64,000 nt of DNA from Epilithonimonas hominis (GTDB lineage: Bacteria > Bacteroidota > Bacteroidia > Flavobacteriales > Weeksellaceae): NCBI RefSeq assembly GCF_003730015.1, contig NZ_RJTU01000015.1, forward strand, positions 1 to 64,000. Reading direction: 5' to 3'. The notes below the pieces were generated by a model. The model worked only from the letters and a program-made list of their open reading frames with translations. It had not been told where the DNA came from and searched no databases. Made by a program: the position numbers and the translations under genes. Below are positions 7,922 through 16,017 of the stretch, one piece after another (the stretch's first letter is position 1; the number at the start of each line of letters is the position of its first letter).

Positions 7922-8744
7922 TGTGTACGTGATCCACTTTGAACATCTTGATAAGATTGTCACTCACATTCACCAGATGCTGATCCAATCCCATATCCAT
8001 ATCATTGTCTCCAGTGAGGGTCAGTTTGTTTTGTCCACTCAAATACTGATTCAGATCTGCCAAAATATGGATGGATGGTGTGATATCTTTGCTCACCCGG
8101 GCAGTTGTAGGCAGATCCAGCGTCACTTCTCTGTAAAGATCTGCTGTTCCGTTGGCTGTTGTATTTCCCATATTTCCAGCGTGATTCATAAATTCTTTAT
8201 CCGCAGCAGCAGTTCCGTATAAACCTTCCATTTTTGTAAAAATATAACCGGCAGCCCAAGACCACGCCATTCCGGATTCTTTTGCTTTTTGCCAGAAAAT
8301 GCCCTGTCCGTCCTGACCTAATAGATAAGCCGACTGGCTAACTCCGAGTCCGAATTTTATTTTTTTATAGTTGTTTTTAGGAATATCGGAAAGATTAATT
8401 GCGACGATTCCGCCTGTAGCTTTGGATTGATCTATGATAAATGCGCCCTTGTCCGGGTTGTTATAATTGTATTTGAATTCGTTTCCGTTTTCATCGATCA
8501 AGACGATATTGCTCACAATGTATTTCAAAGTAGAGAATCTGTGTTTCTGTCCGTTTGCAGATGTCTGAACAGTCTGATTCAGAACAATGTCTCCTATTCC
8601 GCTGAATCCGTTTTCGAATTTGACCTGAAGATTTCCAGGAGTGGTGTCTTGGGTGTCGTTTTCATCATCATTACTCCGGCAGGATGAAAGTGTGAAAAAT
8701 GTGATAGCGACTAGTAGTATGGATAAAATTTTATTGATTTTCAT
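7914..8744 (-). CDS. MbnP-family copper-binding lipoprotein
   Basis: A 276-residue lipoprotein. The start at 8744 (MKINKILSIL) gives a signal peptide with lipobox TLSSC near residue 21; the longer frame from 8816 adds a non-signal leader. The family signature is in the middle: GMAWSWAAGYIFTKMEG, similar to the WxWxxGY/F..EG stretch of MbnP proteins, where a tryptophan is modified to kynurenine for copper binding. Histidines near the C-terminus (DQHLVNV, FKVDHVHND) may be extra ligands. Its stop overlaps the start of the di-heme peroxidase gene, fitting an MbnP-MbnH pair. There is no methanobactin gene nearby. Confidence 0.82.
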   Translation of the reverse strand: MKINKILSILLVAITFFTLSSCRSNDDENDTQDTTPGNLQVKFENGFSGIGDIVLNQTVQTSANGQKHRFSTLKYIVSNIVLIDENGNEFKYNYNNPDKGAFIIDQSKATGGIVAINLSDIPKNNYKKIKFGLGVSQSAYLLGQDGQGIFWQKAKESGMAWSWAAGYIFTKMEGLYGTAAADKEFMNHAGNMGNTTANGTADLYREVTLDLPTTARVSKDITPSIHILADLNQYLSGQNKLTLTGDNDMDMGLDQHLVNVSDNLIKMFKVDHVHND

Positions 8745-8774
8745 TTTAGATTTTTTAATTTGTAAAGTTTTATA

Positions 8775-8920
8775 AGTACAATGGCACGTTGCTTTATCCC
8801 GCAATAGGGATAGCAACGGTTATCCTTTTGCTTACAGCGAAGGACAAAAGCCTGGGCAAGCAAAAGATATGAGTGGATAGCCCGACCCGAGCCGCAGGAT
8901 ATGCGGTGGAAAGGGGATTG
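8775..8920. repeat. Intergenic palindromic repeat, REP-like (copy A)
   Basis: Between the MbnP gene and the next one upstream, 8761-8934 holds no gene but a repeat-like stretch: AACGGTTATCCTTTTGCTT, then GCAAGCAAAAGATATGAGTGGATAG. Its order of blocks (AACGG.AT.CTTTT.CTT ... AAAAGATA..AGTGGA.AG) matches the stretch at 17248-17347, so both probably belong to one family of dispersed palindromic units. Confidence 0.5.
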
Positions 8921-8934
8921 CCAAAAAAATTAAA

Positions 8935-9294
8935 TTAAAAAACCGGTGGTCTGAAAATGTGTGATAGAAACAAATAAGAATACTCTGCTTGGTAATTGAA
9001 ATGAAGTGGTGCAAAAGTCGGCTTCAGGAGCACAGCTATCTTTGCTACAGCTTCCGGAACATAAAAATCCAACACTTTCTGTACGGAGTTCTTGGTTTTA
9101 GAATCGTTTTGCGATTCATTTTTTGCCAGTTCTTTTCCTACGTAACATTTACCGTTACAATGAATCTGTGGCTTATCCTTATTGATACAAAGGACTTTGG
9201 AAATATAATCATAGCTCACCGCATAATCCAGCACAGTAGCCAGAGGTTTCAGCACCAGATAAAATGCCAGAAGAATGTGCTGTGTAAACTTCAA
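8935..9294 (-). CDS. Small membrane protein with CNGKCY motif (copy 2)
   Basis: A 119-residue relative of the protein at 2622-2987: hydrophobic N-terminal segment, LDYAVSYDYI, a cysteine followed by PQIHCNGKCYVGKE (CxxxC), a polar linker, and a C-terminal IFRPPVF. Overall identity is modest, but motif order and length agree, so the two are paralogues. It lies upstream of the MbnP and di-heme peroxidase genes on the same strand, 190 bp away with a repeat between. A role in copper handling at the membrane or periplasm is inferred from this repeated association. Confidence 0.72.
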   Translation of the reverse strand: MKFTQHILLAFYLVLKPLATVLDYAVSYDYISKVLCINKDKPQIHCNGKCYVGKELAKNESQNDSKTKNSVQKVLDFYVPEAVAKIAVLLKPTFAPLHFNYQAEYSYLFLSHIFRPPVF

Positions 9295-9362
9295 AAGACT
9301 AAATTATTTATGCAAAAAAAATGAATTGCAAAAGCAGGATAGGAGTGATAATTGTCAGCCCA

Positions 9363-10058
9363 TCAGGATACGCTGACTCCGAATATATGTCCGACAAAAG
9401 CTGTGATGCCCATCGCTACGGTTCCCCAGAAACAAATTCTGAGTACGGCAATCCCAATTTTAGAACCGCCTGTTCTTGCGGAAACAGCGCCTAATATCAT
9501 CAGAAAAACTATAGAAAAGCCATACTGAAAATAGACCATTTGCTTGATAGGCGCCAAAAGTGAAACACCAAACGGCAACAACGCACCCAAAGCAAAAGAT
9601 CCGAATGATGCCAGAGCAGCCTGCAAAGGTTTTGCCTGACTGATCTCATTGATTCCCAGCTCATCGTGAGCGTGCGCAGCCAGAGCATCGTGTGCAGTGA
9701 GTTCTGTTGCCACCTGCAAAGCAGTTTCTTTACTGACGCCGCGCTTCTCATATATCTTTGCAAGCTCCTGAAGTTCGATTTCAGGCATCTCTTCCAACTC
9801 TCGTTTTTCCCTCAAAAGATCTGCGTTTTCGGTATCTTCCTGTGAACTTACGGATACATATTCGCCGGCAGCCATAGACATTGCTCCGGCAATCATCCCG
9901 GCAAGTGCCGCTAGAATGATGGTGTTCCTATCCGGAGAAGCAGCTGCTACACCAATGACAATACTGGTGGTAGAAAGCAAGCCATCATTGGCTCCCAAGA
10001 CCGATGCTCTGAGCCAGCCTACTCTATTGACATAATGTTTTTCCAATTGGTGGTGCAT
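9363..10058 (-). CDS. VIT1/CCC1-family membrane transporter (iron/manganese)
   Basis: A 231-residue protein of the vacuolar iron transporter family. It starts with HHQLEKHYVNRVGWLRASVLGANDGL and continues with STTSIVIGVAAA, the family's conserved first transmembrane region, followed by GAMSMAAGEYVSVSSQ. A hydrophilic cytosolic metal-binding loop runs from about 78 to 150 with EDTENADLLREKRELEE, then three C-terminal transmembrane segments. Members move Fe2+ or Mn2+ out of the cytosol. The gene stands alone, upstream of the copper cluster and downstream of stress genes. Substrate is not established by sequence. Confidence 0.9.
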   Translation of the reverse strand: MHHQLEKHYVNRVGWLRASVLGANDGLLSTTSIVIGVAAASPDRNTIILAALAGMIAGAMSMAAGEYVSVSSQEDTENADLLREKRELEEMPEIELQELAKIYEKRGVSKETALQVATELTAHDALAAHAHDELGINEISQAKPLQAALASFGSFALGALLPFGVSLLAPIKQMVYFQYGFSIVFLMILGAVSARTGGSKIGIAVLRICFWGTVAMGITAFVGHIFGVSVS

Positions 10059-10372
10059 AACCTTCTATTTAGAAACTTAAAATTAGATAAATATTATGAC
10101 AAAACAACCGATGTTTATTTGTACTGATTACAAATTAATGCACTTCTGGAAGTATTTCTAATTAAGGTTTAGATTATTACTTTTATTCCGCTATTATCCT
10201 AAGACGATATGATTATTTGCTTATTTACTTGATATATTTTTTAAGGTAATTGTTTTCGGTGTCGCCAAGAAAAGCTGCCAAAGGACAAGACATTACTATT
10301 AGTGATTTCATAGTAATTCCATCTTCTGATTTAGCAATGAATACAAGATTAATAGCATTTAAGTTTTTAATT
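10059..10372. other. Gene-free gap with weak reading frames
   Basis: No supported gene lies here. Plus and minus frames near 10230-10370 are open for about 40-60 codons, for example a minus-strand frame containing MSCPLAAFLGD that ends at about 10226. None has a start signal or recognisable domain, and base use looks non-coding. Confidence 0.4.
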
Positions 10373-10984
10373 TTAAAAATCAAGAAATCCGTCTGCAAGA
10401 CTTTTCCATTGTATTTTGGTCAGCTGAAAAAAACCGCCTATTGACACCAATAAATTTCTAATCCTGCCAAAGAATCCAGTTCTGGAAATGTTAGGAACTT
10501 CGTTACGACCATAGATTCCCGCTTTTATATAATCTATACCTCTGGAGATGATAAATGAAGAGGATGATTCTCTGGCATAAAAATGCGCAATATGTTCTTC
10601 ATTACTCTGTGGAACCGCTGACGGACGACAGACCAGGAGATACCTTTCCAGCTCGTCACCATAACATCTGTCATCTATCTTCATCACTTCTACCCAATCA
10701 TAACCTTTGGCTTTGATATCTCCAGGACCGGGAATATCAATCCTGATATAATCTCCTTTTCTGGGCATCCTTTCCACATAAGATCCAACGCAATCGAATA
10801 GCCTGAAATCTGCGGATAAATCCCCACCATATTCTTTCCACCGATGGATAGAAAAAAAACGATCTTTCAGAATCTCAAAATGGTTTGCAACATGTTCTTC
10901 AGACTCAAAGCTTCTCTTACTTTCGGTATCGTGAAAAGCGCCTTTTTTCTGGACAGGAACTCCAGGTATCTGTTTTGCTTTCAT
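10373..10984 (-). CDS. Conserved protein of unknown function
   Basis: A 203-residue soluble protein I do not recognise. It is rich in charged residues and has no signal peptide or transmembrane segment. Segments that look conserved are HFEILKDRFFSIHRWKEYGG, MPRKGDYIRIDIPGPGD, YDWVEVMKID and YLLVCRPSAVPQSNEEHIAHFY. The order and spacing suggest a beta-rich domain followed by a helical tail (about 160-203) with a hydrophobic stretch GFFGRIRNLLVSIGGFF. It is encoded just downstream of a ferritin-like DUF892 gene, a context linked to general stress. Function is not assigned. Confidence 0.65.
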   Translation of the reverse strand: MKAKQIPGVPVQKKGAFHDTESKRSFESEEHVANHFEILKDRFFSIHRWKEYGGDLSADFRLFDCVGSYVERMPRKGDYIRIDIPGPGDIKAKGYDWVEVMKIDDRCYGDELERYLLVCRPSAVPQSNEEHIAHFYARESSSSFIISRGIDYIKAGIYGRNEVPNISRTGFFGRIRNLLVSIGGFFQLTKIQWKSLADGFLDF

Positions 10985-11061
10985 TGTTATATAGTTTGAT
11001 TTTACGACACTTTCAATTTATGAAACTATATTCGGTTTTTTTATGATCTCACTCATAAAAA

Positions 11062-11081
11062 AAGAGCAGCTAACTGCTCTT
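11062..11081 (-). terminator. Terminator of the DUF892 gene
   Basis: AAGAGCAG and CTGCTCTT form a perfect 8-bp stem with a CTAA loop; the minus-strand copy runs into seven T. It lies 96 bp past the stop of 11177-11761. Confidence 0.7.
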
Positions 11082-11176
11082 CAATTTCATTTCTTTTCCC
11101 GTAATTTCTATAAGTCACTTTAATACTGAGAAAGATTACAAAGTCTGAGTTTATGAAAATCACTGATAAGTTAGAC

Positions 11177-11761
11177 TTATTTTTCTTTTGCTGCCTTGGA
11201 ATTAAGGTTGGTATCTGCCAGTTGAGTCAGTAGCTCATCGCATTTTTTCTCTTCTTCCAATGTTTGTAAAAGAATCTCTAAAGCTTCTGATTCCTGGAGA
11301 ATTTTTGCATAGGCAGCCAATGTTCCGTAAGTGGCAATCTCATAATGTTCTACTTTTTGTGAGGCAGCAATTATGCCTGCATCTCTCACTGTTCCGGCTT
11401 CTGTTTCCTGAATAATGCTGTCACCTTCATCTAAAATTCCCTGCATTGCATCACATTTTTTAGCCTGTGCTTTTTTACCTATCGCTTTGAAACAGTCCTC
11501 TAGCCGGGTCACCTGATTTTCTGTTTCGGCAAGATGTTTTTCAATGGCAGTTTTTAGCTTTTCATTGGTTGCATTTTTTATCATTTTAGGCAATGCCTTT
11601 ACCAACGCTTTTTCTGCCCAATAGATATCTTTCAAACTGTCTTCGAAAAGGTCATTCAGATTTTTTGCTGCATCTTTCTTTGCAGGTGTTTTTTTAGCCG
11701 AAGCTGTACTTTTTGTAGCCGTTTTCGTTTTTGAGGCTGTTGTTGTTTTAGTAGTTGCCAT
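11177..11761 (-). CDS. Ferritin-like DUF892 (YciE/YciF-type) protein with basic N-terminal tail
   Basis: A 194-residue protein. Residues about 33-190 match the YciE/YciF (DUF892) ferritin-like four-helix family: DLFEDSLKDIYWAEKALVKALPKMIKNA, ENQVTRLEDCF, VEHYEIATYGTL and a final EEEKKCDELLTQLA, which carry the Glu/His positions of a likely di-metal site. The first 32 residues are a Lys/Thr/Ala-rich tail (TTTASKTKTATKS, AKKTPAKKDAAKN) resembling histone H1-type tails, unusual for DUF892 proteins. A DNA-binding stress role, like Dps with a basic tail, is possible but speculative. Confidence 0.85.
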   Translation of the reverse strand: MATTKTTTASKTKTATKSTASAKKTPAKKDAAKNLNDLFEDSLKDIYWAEKALVKALPKMIKNATNEKLKTAIEKHLAETENQVTRLEDCFKAIGKKAQAKKCDAMQGILDEGDSIIQETEAGTVRDAGIIAASQKVEHYEIATYGTLAAYAKILQESEALEILLQTLEEEKKCDELLTQLADTNLNSKAAKEK

Positions 11762-11942
11762 AATTATTATTTTTAATGATTAATTTCAATAATAAATCAA
11801 TAAACTCAATTTATATGCCAAATAAAAATAATAATATTAATAAAAATAAATAGATTTAATAATTAACTTCGACTTATTCAAACACTGTTACCCACAGGCA
11901 TTCAATCAACATATAAAACGAATTTGCTAATTTCAAAACAAA

Positions 11943-11968
11943 AAAACCGGAACAACTGTTCCGGTTTT
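11943..11968 (-). terminator. Terminator ending the RND efflux operon
   Basis: A 12-bp perfect inverted repeat, AAAACCGGAACA/TGTTCCGGTTTT, with a 2-nt loop. On the minus strand it is followed by a T run and lies 8 bp past the stop of the DUF2892 gene at 11976. Confidence 0.8.
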
Positions 11969-11975
11969 ATCTATG

Positions 11976-12182
11976 TTATTTAATACAGTTTGTTTTTGCA
12001 TTGCTGACTCCTAGTTTATCTAACATCCAATACATCAGACACCAGTTGGTGAGAGCGTGTATCCACATATTAATTCCTACAAAGCCAGTAAGCCAAAACC
12101 AGTTTGAGCTTACATAAATCCCTAAAAGAAGACTTCCCAAAATGAAAGTTCCAGCGACTGCGTGTACTATTCTTGTTTGCAT
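11976..12182 (-). CDS. DUF2892 (YgaP-like) small membrane protein
   Basis: A 68-residue protein with two predicted transmembrane segments (about 7-25 and 30-50). It begins MQTRIVHAVAGTFILGSLLLG and has WLTGFVGINMWIHALTNWCLMYWMLDKLG, a pattern seen in DUF2892 proteins and in the membrane part of the YgaP rhodanese. Such proteins are often encoded near rhodaneses, as here (19237-19548). It ends the operon. The cysteine in NWCLMYW lies in the membrane and may take part in sulfur chemistry; that is inference. Confidence 0.8.
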   Translation of the reverse strand: MQTRIVHAVAGTFILGSLLLGIYVSSNWFWLTGFVGINMWIHALTNWCLMYWMLDKLGVSNAKTNCIK

Positions 12183-12200
12183 ATAATTTTATTATTTTTT

Positions 12201-12392
12201 TTACTTATTATCTAAAACTGATACCAGGAGATAGCCCATTACTAATCCATAAATAGAACTATTAAAAGGATTGGATGTGATTGCACAGCTTCCTGTGCTG
12301 CAACCGACTAAGTAATAATACAGATATCCTGCAATGGCTCCTACTAGTGCTCCGATAAGCGATGGTACTCTCTTTTTACTTAAAATTTTCAT
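12201..12392 (-). CDS. DUF6132-family small membrane protein
   Basis: A 63-residue protein with two transmembrane segments (about 12-28 and 44-60) separated by VGCSTGSCAITSNPFNSS, which contains a CxxxxC pair placed near the membrane face. The N-terminus is basic (KILSKKRV), so the Cys pair probably faces outward. The family is small and of unknown function, found in Bacteroidetes beside thiosulfate/persulfide-type genes. It overlaps the upstream PII-like gene by 17 bp, so they are co-translated. Confidence 0.75.
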   Translation of the reverse strand: MKILSKKRVPSLIGALVGAIAGYLYYYLVGCSTGSCAITSNPFNSSIYGLVMGYLLVSVLDNK

Positions 12393-12681
12393 CTTCTGAA
12401 TCGATTGTTACAATGTGAATCTGGGAAAGAGTTTCCTGCTTGGAGTTGAATTCGTGTATATTTTTATAAATGCTATCCACACAGTTATACTCTGAAAAAA
12501 CCGTGAAAAGAAGAGAATCTATAGCAATATCATCTCTTCCGAACCAGTTGTTGGTTTCGTTTTTATCGTTTTTAAAACCTTTTACAGATTGGTAAGAAAA
12601 TGATCTTACTCCCGAATTTTTAAGAATGTTAATAACATCTTTTTCAAATTCTTCAATTGCTGTGATTAATAATAATTTCAT
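12376..12681 (-). CDS. Small soluble protein, possibly PII/DUF3240-like
   Basis: A 101-residue soluble protein. It opens with MKLLLITAIEEFEKDVINILKNSGV and ends LSQIHIVTIDSEDENFK, with alternating beta-alpha-beta segments suggesting a small ferredoxin-like fold such as PII or DUF3240, a family encoded beside RND metal-efflux pumps. Similarity is weak and the assignment is a guess from context. It lies 36 bp downstream of the RND permease gene and overlaps the DUF6132 gene. A regulatory role for the pump is the most economical reading. Confidence 0.5.
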   Translation of the reverse strand: MKLLLITAIEEFEKDVINILKNSGVRSFSYQSVKGFKNDKNETNNWFGRDDIAIDSLLFTVFSEYNCVDSIYKNIHEFNSKQETLSQIHIVTIDSEDENFK

Positions 12682-12717
12682 AAAATAAAATATTTAATTA
12701 TTGGAAACTTAAAAGGT

Positions 12718-15700
12718 TTATACTTCAAAAAACTTATCATCAGATTCGGATCTTTTCTCCCATTTTTTTCTTTCAGTAGCATAATAAACCAATGGCACAA
12801 CTACCAGTGTAAGCAATGTAGAAACAATTGCTCCAAAAACCAATGAGATAGCCAATCCCTGGAAAATAGGATCAAAAAGAATGATGACTGCTCCAATTAC
12901 AACTGCTCCTGTCGTTAATAAAATTGGTGTTGTTCTCACAGCTCCGGCTTCGATTATTGCCTGCTTCATAGGAATTCTTTCTTTGAGACGGATTTCTATA
13001 AAATCGATTAAAAGTACAGAGTTTCTTACCATTACTCCCGCTAATGCAATCATTCCAATAAAAGATGTTGCCGTAAAAAATGCGCCTAACAACCAATGTC
13101 CCAGCACAATTCCAATCAATGATAGCGGAATCGCAACCATCATCACAATCGGTGTTTTGAAATTTTGGAACCACCCGACAATCAGCATATAAATAACGAT
13201 AATTACGACGGCGAAAGCAGTTCCCAGATCACGGAAGACCTCTAAAGTGATTTGCCATTCTCCGTCCCATTTTACGGTATAATTGCTTTCATCTTCTGGT
13301 TGATTCATATAAAGTTCATTCATCGAATAGCCATTTGGTAATTGGATTTTCTTAAGCTTTTCGTCCATTCCGAGAATGGCATAAGCCGGGCTTTCCAGTT
13401 TTCCTGCCATATCAGCAAGGACGTAAACTACTCTTTTCTGGTCTTTTCTGTAAATGGTTTTGTCCAGTTCTTTCTCCTCTACTCTTACTAAATCGCCCAC
13501 AGGAACCATTCCCATTTGCCCTTTTACTTTTAGTCCTATAATATCCTGAATATTAGATTTATCGGCATTTTTCAATTTCATTACAATATCTACAGGATCA
13601 CTCGATTTTTCATCGTAAAGATTTCCAATTGGATACTCTCCCATCAGACAGGTTATATTGCCTACAATCTGCTGTGGTGCAACACCGTTCAACATAGCCT
13701 TTTCTTTATCCGGAACTAGCTTGAATTCTTTCTGTGGCGCTTCCACCATCCAGTCAATATCCACGACATCATCGGTTTTTTTCAGAATATCTTCCACCTG
13801 TTTCGCTACTTTTATTTGTCCTTCATAATCAGGGCCGTAGATTTCTGCTACAATTGTTGAAAGAACCGGTGGTCCGGGCGGAACCTCCACTATTTTTACA
13901 TTGGCTCCGTATTTGGCCGCTATTTTCTGTATTTGCGGACGAATTGCTTTCGCTACATCGTGGCTTTGTTTATCACGGTCTTCTTTGTGCAAAAGATTGA
14001 CCTGAATATCTGCCGTATTACTACTTCCACGCATATCGTAATGACGAACCAAACCATTGAAAGTTATTGGTGCAGAAGAGCCCACGTAATTCTGATAATT
14101 GACCACTTCCGGAACTGTCTTCAGGTATTGCGCAATGTCTTGAGTAACTGCAGAGGTTCTTTCCAGCGTTGTTCCTTCCGGCATATCGATTACTACCTGA
14201 ATTTCATTTTTATTATCAAAAGGAAGCATTTTTACCGCTACCCATTTGGTAAAAAACGCTGCTACAGAAACCAACAGTAAAACCACAGTTACTCCCATCA
14301 TCGTCCATCGTTTTGATTTTGAATCTAACAGCGGTTGTTCAATTTTTTTATAGATCTTGTAAATTCTGCCTGTTTCCAGACCTTGTTCTTCTTTATGATG
14401 TTGCTCATCTTTTACCTTTAATAAATGATAACCGAGATAAGGCGTCACCGTTAATGCCACAAAAAGGGAAAGCATCATCGCAATCGAAGCTCCAATTGGC
14501 ATTGGTGACATATAGGGACCCATCATTCCTGATACGAATGCCATTGGCAAAATCGCAGCAATGACGGTGAAAGTTGCTAAAATAGTAGGATTCCCGACTT
14601 CATTAATGGCATAAATTGCCGCTTGTTTGAACGGTAATTTCCTCATATGAAAATGCCTGTGCATATTTTCTGCTATGATGATACTGTCATCCACCACAAT
14701 TCCGACCACAAAAACCAATGCAAAAAGCGTGATTCTATTCAATGTATATCCTAAGATATAATAGCTGAATAAGGTTAAAGCAAACGTCAATGGAACTGAA
14801 AAGAAAACCACCAAACCACCTCTCCAGCCCATTGCCAACATCACAAGAATTGTTACTGCCAAAATCGCAACGCCAAGGTGCATCAATAATTCTGATACTT
14901 TGTGAGAAGCTGTTTCTCCATAATTTCTGGTAACTTCTACGTGTACGTCATTTGGAATCAGATTTTTCTTTAACTCATCTACTTTGGTAAGAATCTGCTC
15001 CGATATTTTCATCGCATCGGCACCTTTCACTTTGGAAACCGAAACCGTAACGGCAGAATATTCCGATTTGAATTTTTTGCCATTTTCTACTGCATTTCCA
15101 TAACCAAAACTTACATAATTGGCAGGATCAGAAGCGCCGTCTTTTATTGTTGCGACCTGTTTCAGATAGACCGGCATATTCTGAGAAGTTCCGATAACCA
15201 GATTTTCAACATCTTCGGCAGAGTTTAGAAACTGACCTGTAGTCAAAAGATATTCAGAATCGCCTGAATCAAATTTCCCGGATTGTGAACTTCCGTTATT
15301 GGCTTGAATCATCTGCATTACAGAAATTGCATCGACGTTCAGTTCCGCCATTTTATCTTTATCTAAAACAACTTGTAACTGGCGGTTTCTGCCACCTATG
15401 GTTTTGGTAAGAGAAACATCTTTTATTTTTTTGATTTCGGAAGATAATTCTTCTCCGATCTGACGAAGCTGAAAGTCATTGTAATTAGCATTGTCACTCC
15501 ACAAAGTCAAGCCGAGCATCGGGACATCATCAATGGAACGGGTTTTCACCATTGGTTCCATCACACCTTTCGGAAAGATGTTTTTATTCTTCATTAGCTC
15601 ATCATAAAGCTTTACATAAGAACGTTCCGTATCTTCGCCAACATAAAACTGGACAATAATCATAGCCTGTCCGTTCATCGCCATAGAATGGATGTGTTCT

Positions 15701-15945
15701 ACACCTTTGATGTTGGAAATAATCTTTTCCAGAGGTTTTACGATACGGCTTTCCACTTCCTTCGGGTTTGCTCCGGGATAACCTACCATTACATCCGCCA
15801 TCGGAATAATAATCTGCGGTTCTTCTTCTCTCGGTATTAATGTCGAACTATAAAGGCCAATAATCATCAAAGCAATCATCAACAGAATGGTCAATTTTGA
15901 ATTGATGAAAAACTCGGCGATACGTCCTGCGAATCCTTTTTCCAT
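12718..15945 (-). CDS. RND-family efflux permease
   Basis: A 1075-residue inner-membrane RND transporter of the AcrB/MexB-like superfamily. It has 12 transmembrane segments and two large periplasmic loops, starting MEKGFAGRIAEFFINSKLTILLMI. Near segment 4 is VFVVGIVVDDSIIIAENMHRH, where the paired Asp are the proton relay; in HME metal pumps this site differs. It works with the adaptor (16018-17130) and TolC-type channel (17352-18659), both encoded directly upstream. The drug- or thiol-type substrate cannot be told from sequence, but the Crp/rhodanese/OsmC neighbours hint at a sulfur or thiol-linked toxin. Confidence 0.92.
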   Translation of the reverse strand: MEKGFAGRIAEFFINSKLTILLMIALMIIGLYSSTLIPREEEPQIIIPMADVMVGYPGANPKEVESRIVKPLEKIISNIKGVEHIHSMAMNGQAMIIVQFYVGEDTERSYVKLYDELMKNKNIFPKGVMEPMVKTRSIDDVPMLGLTLWSDNANYNDFQLRQIGEELSSEIKKIKDVSLTKTIGGRNRQLQVVLDKDKMAELNVDAISVMQMIQANNGSSQSGKFDSGDSEYLLTTGQFLNSAEDVENLVIGTSQNMPVYLKQVATIKDGASDPANYVSFGYGNAVENGKKFKSEYSAVTVSVSKVKGADAMKISEQILTKVDELKKNLIPNDVHVEVTRNYGETASHKVSELLMHLGVAILAVTILVMLAMGWRGGLVVFFSVPLTFALTLFSYYILGYTLNRITLFALVFVVGIVVDDSIIIAENMHRHFHMRKLPFKQAAIYAINEVGNPTILATFTVIAAILPMAFVSGMMGPYMSPMPIGASIAMMLSLFVALTVTPYLGYHLLKVKDEQHHKEEQGLETGRIYKIYKKIEQPLLDSKSKRWTMMGVTVVLLLVSVAAFFTKWVAVKMLPFDNKNEIQVVIDMPEGTTLERTSAVTQDIAQYLKTVPEVVNYQNYVGSSAPITFNGLVRHYDMRGSSNTADIQVNLLHKEDRDKQSHDVAKAIRPQIQKIAAKYGANVKIVEVPPGPPVLSTIVAEIYGPDYEGQIKVAKQVEDILKKTDDVVDIDWMVEAPQKEFKLVPDKEKAMLNGVAPQQIVGNITCLMGEYPIGNLYDEKSSDPVDIVMKLKNADKSNIQDIIGLKVKGQMGMVPVGDLVRVEEKELDKTIYRKDQKRVVYVLADMAGKLESPAYAILGMDEKLKKIQLPNGYSMNELYMNQPEDESNYTVKWDGEWQITLEVFRDLGTAFAVVIIVIYMLIVGWFQNFKTPIVMMVAIPLSLIGIVLGHWLLGAFFTATSFIGMIALAGVMVRNSVLLIDFIEIRLKERIPMKQAIIEAGAVRTTPILLTTGAVVIGAVIILFDPIFQGLAISLVFGAIVSTLLTLVVVPLVYYATERKKWEKRSESDDKFFEV

Positions 15946-16017
15946 AATTTTAGGTTTAAGGTTCTAGGTTTAAAGTTCAGTATTATTGAATTTGAACTTT
16001 AAATCCTGAACTTTGAA

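Noticed and set aside
8761-8934. Possible small RNA gene
   Set aside because: The stretch matches the repeat-like block at 17248 and has no terminator or promoter of its own.
10250-10444. 64-aa plus-strand frame overlapping the end of the 203-aa protein gene
   Set aside because: No domain, no start signal, and it overlaps the end of a better-supported gene; both strands are open here by chance because of low GC.
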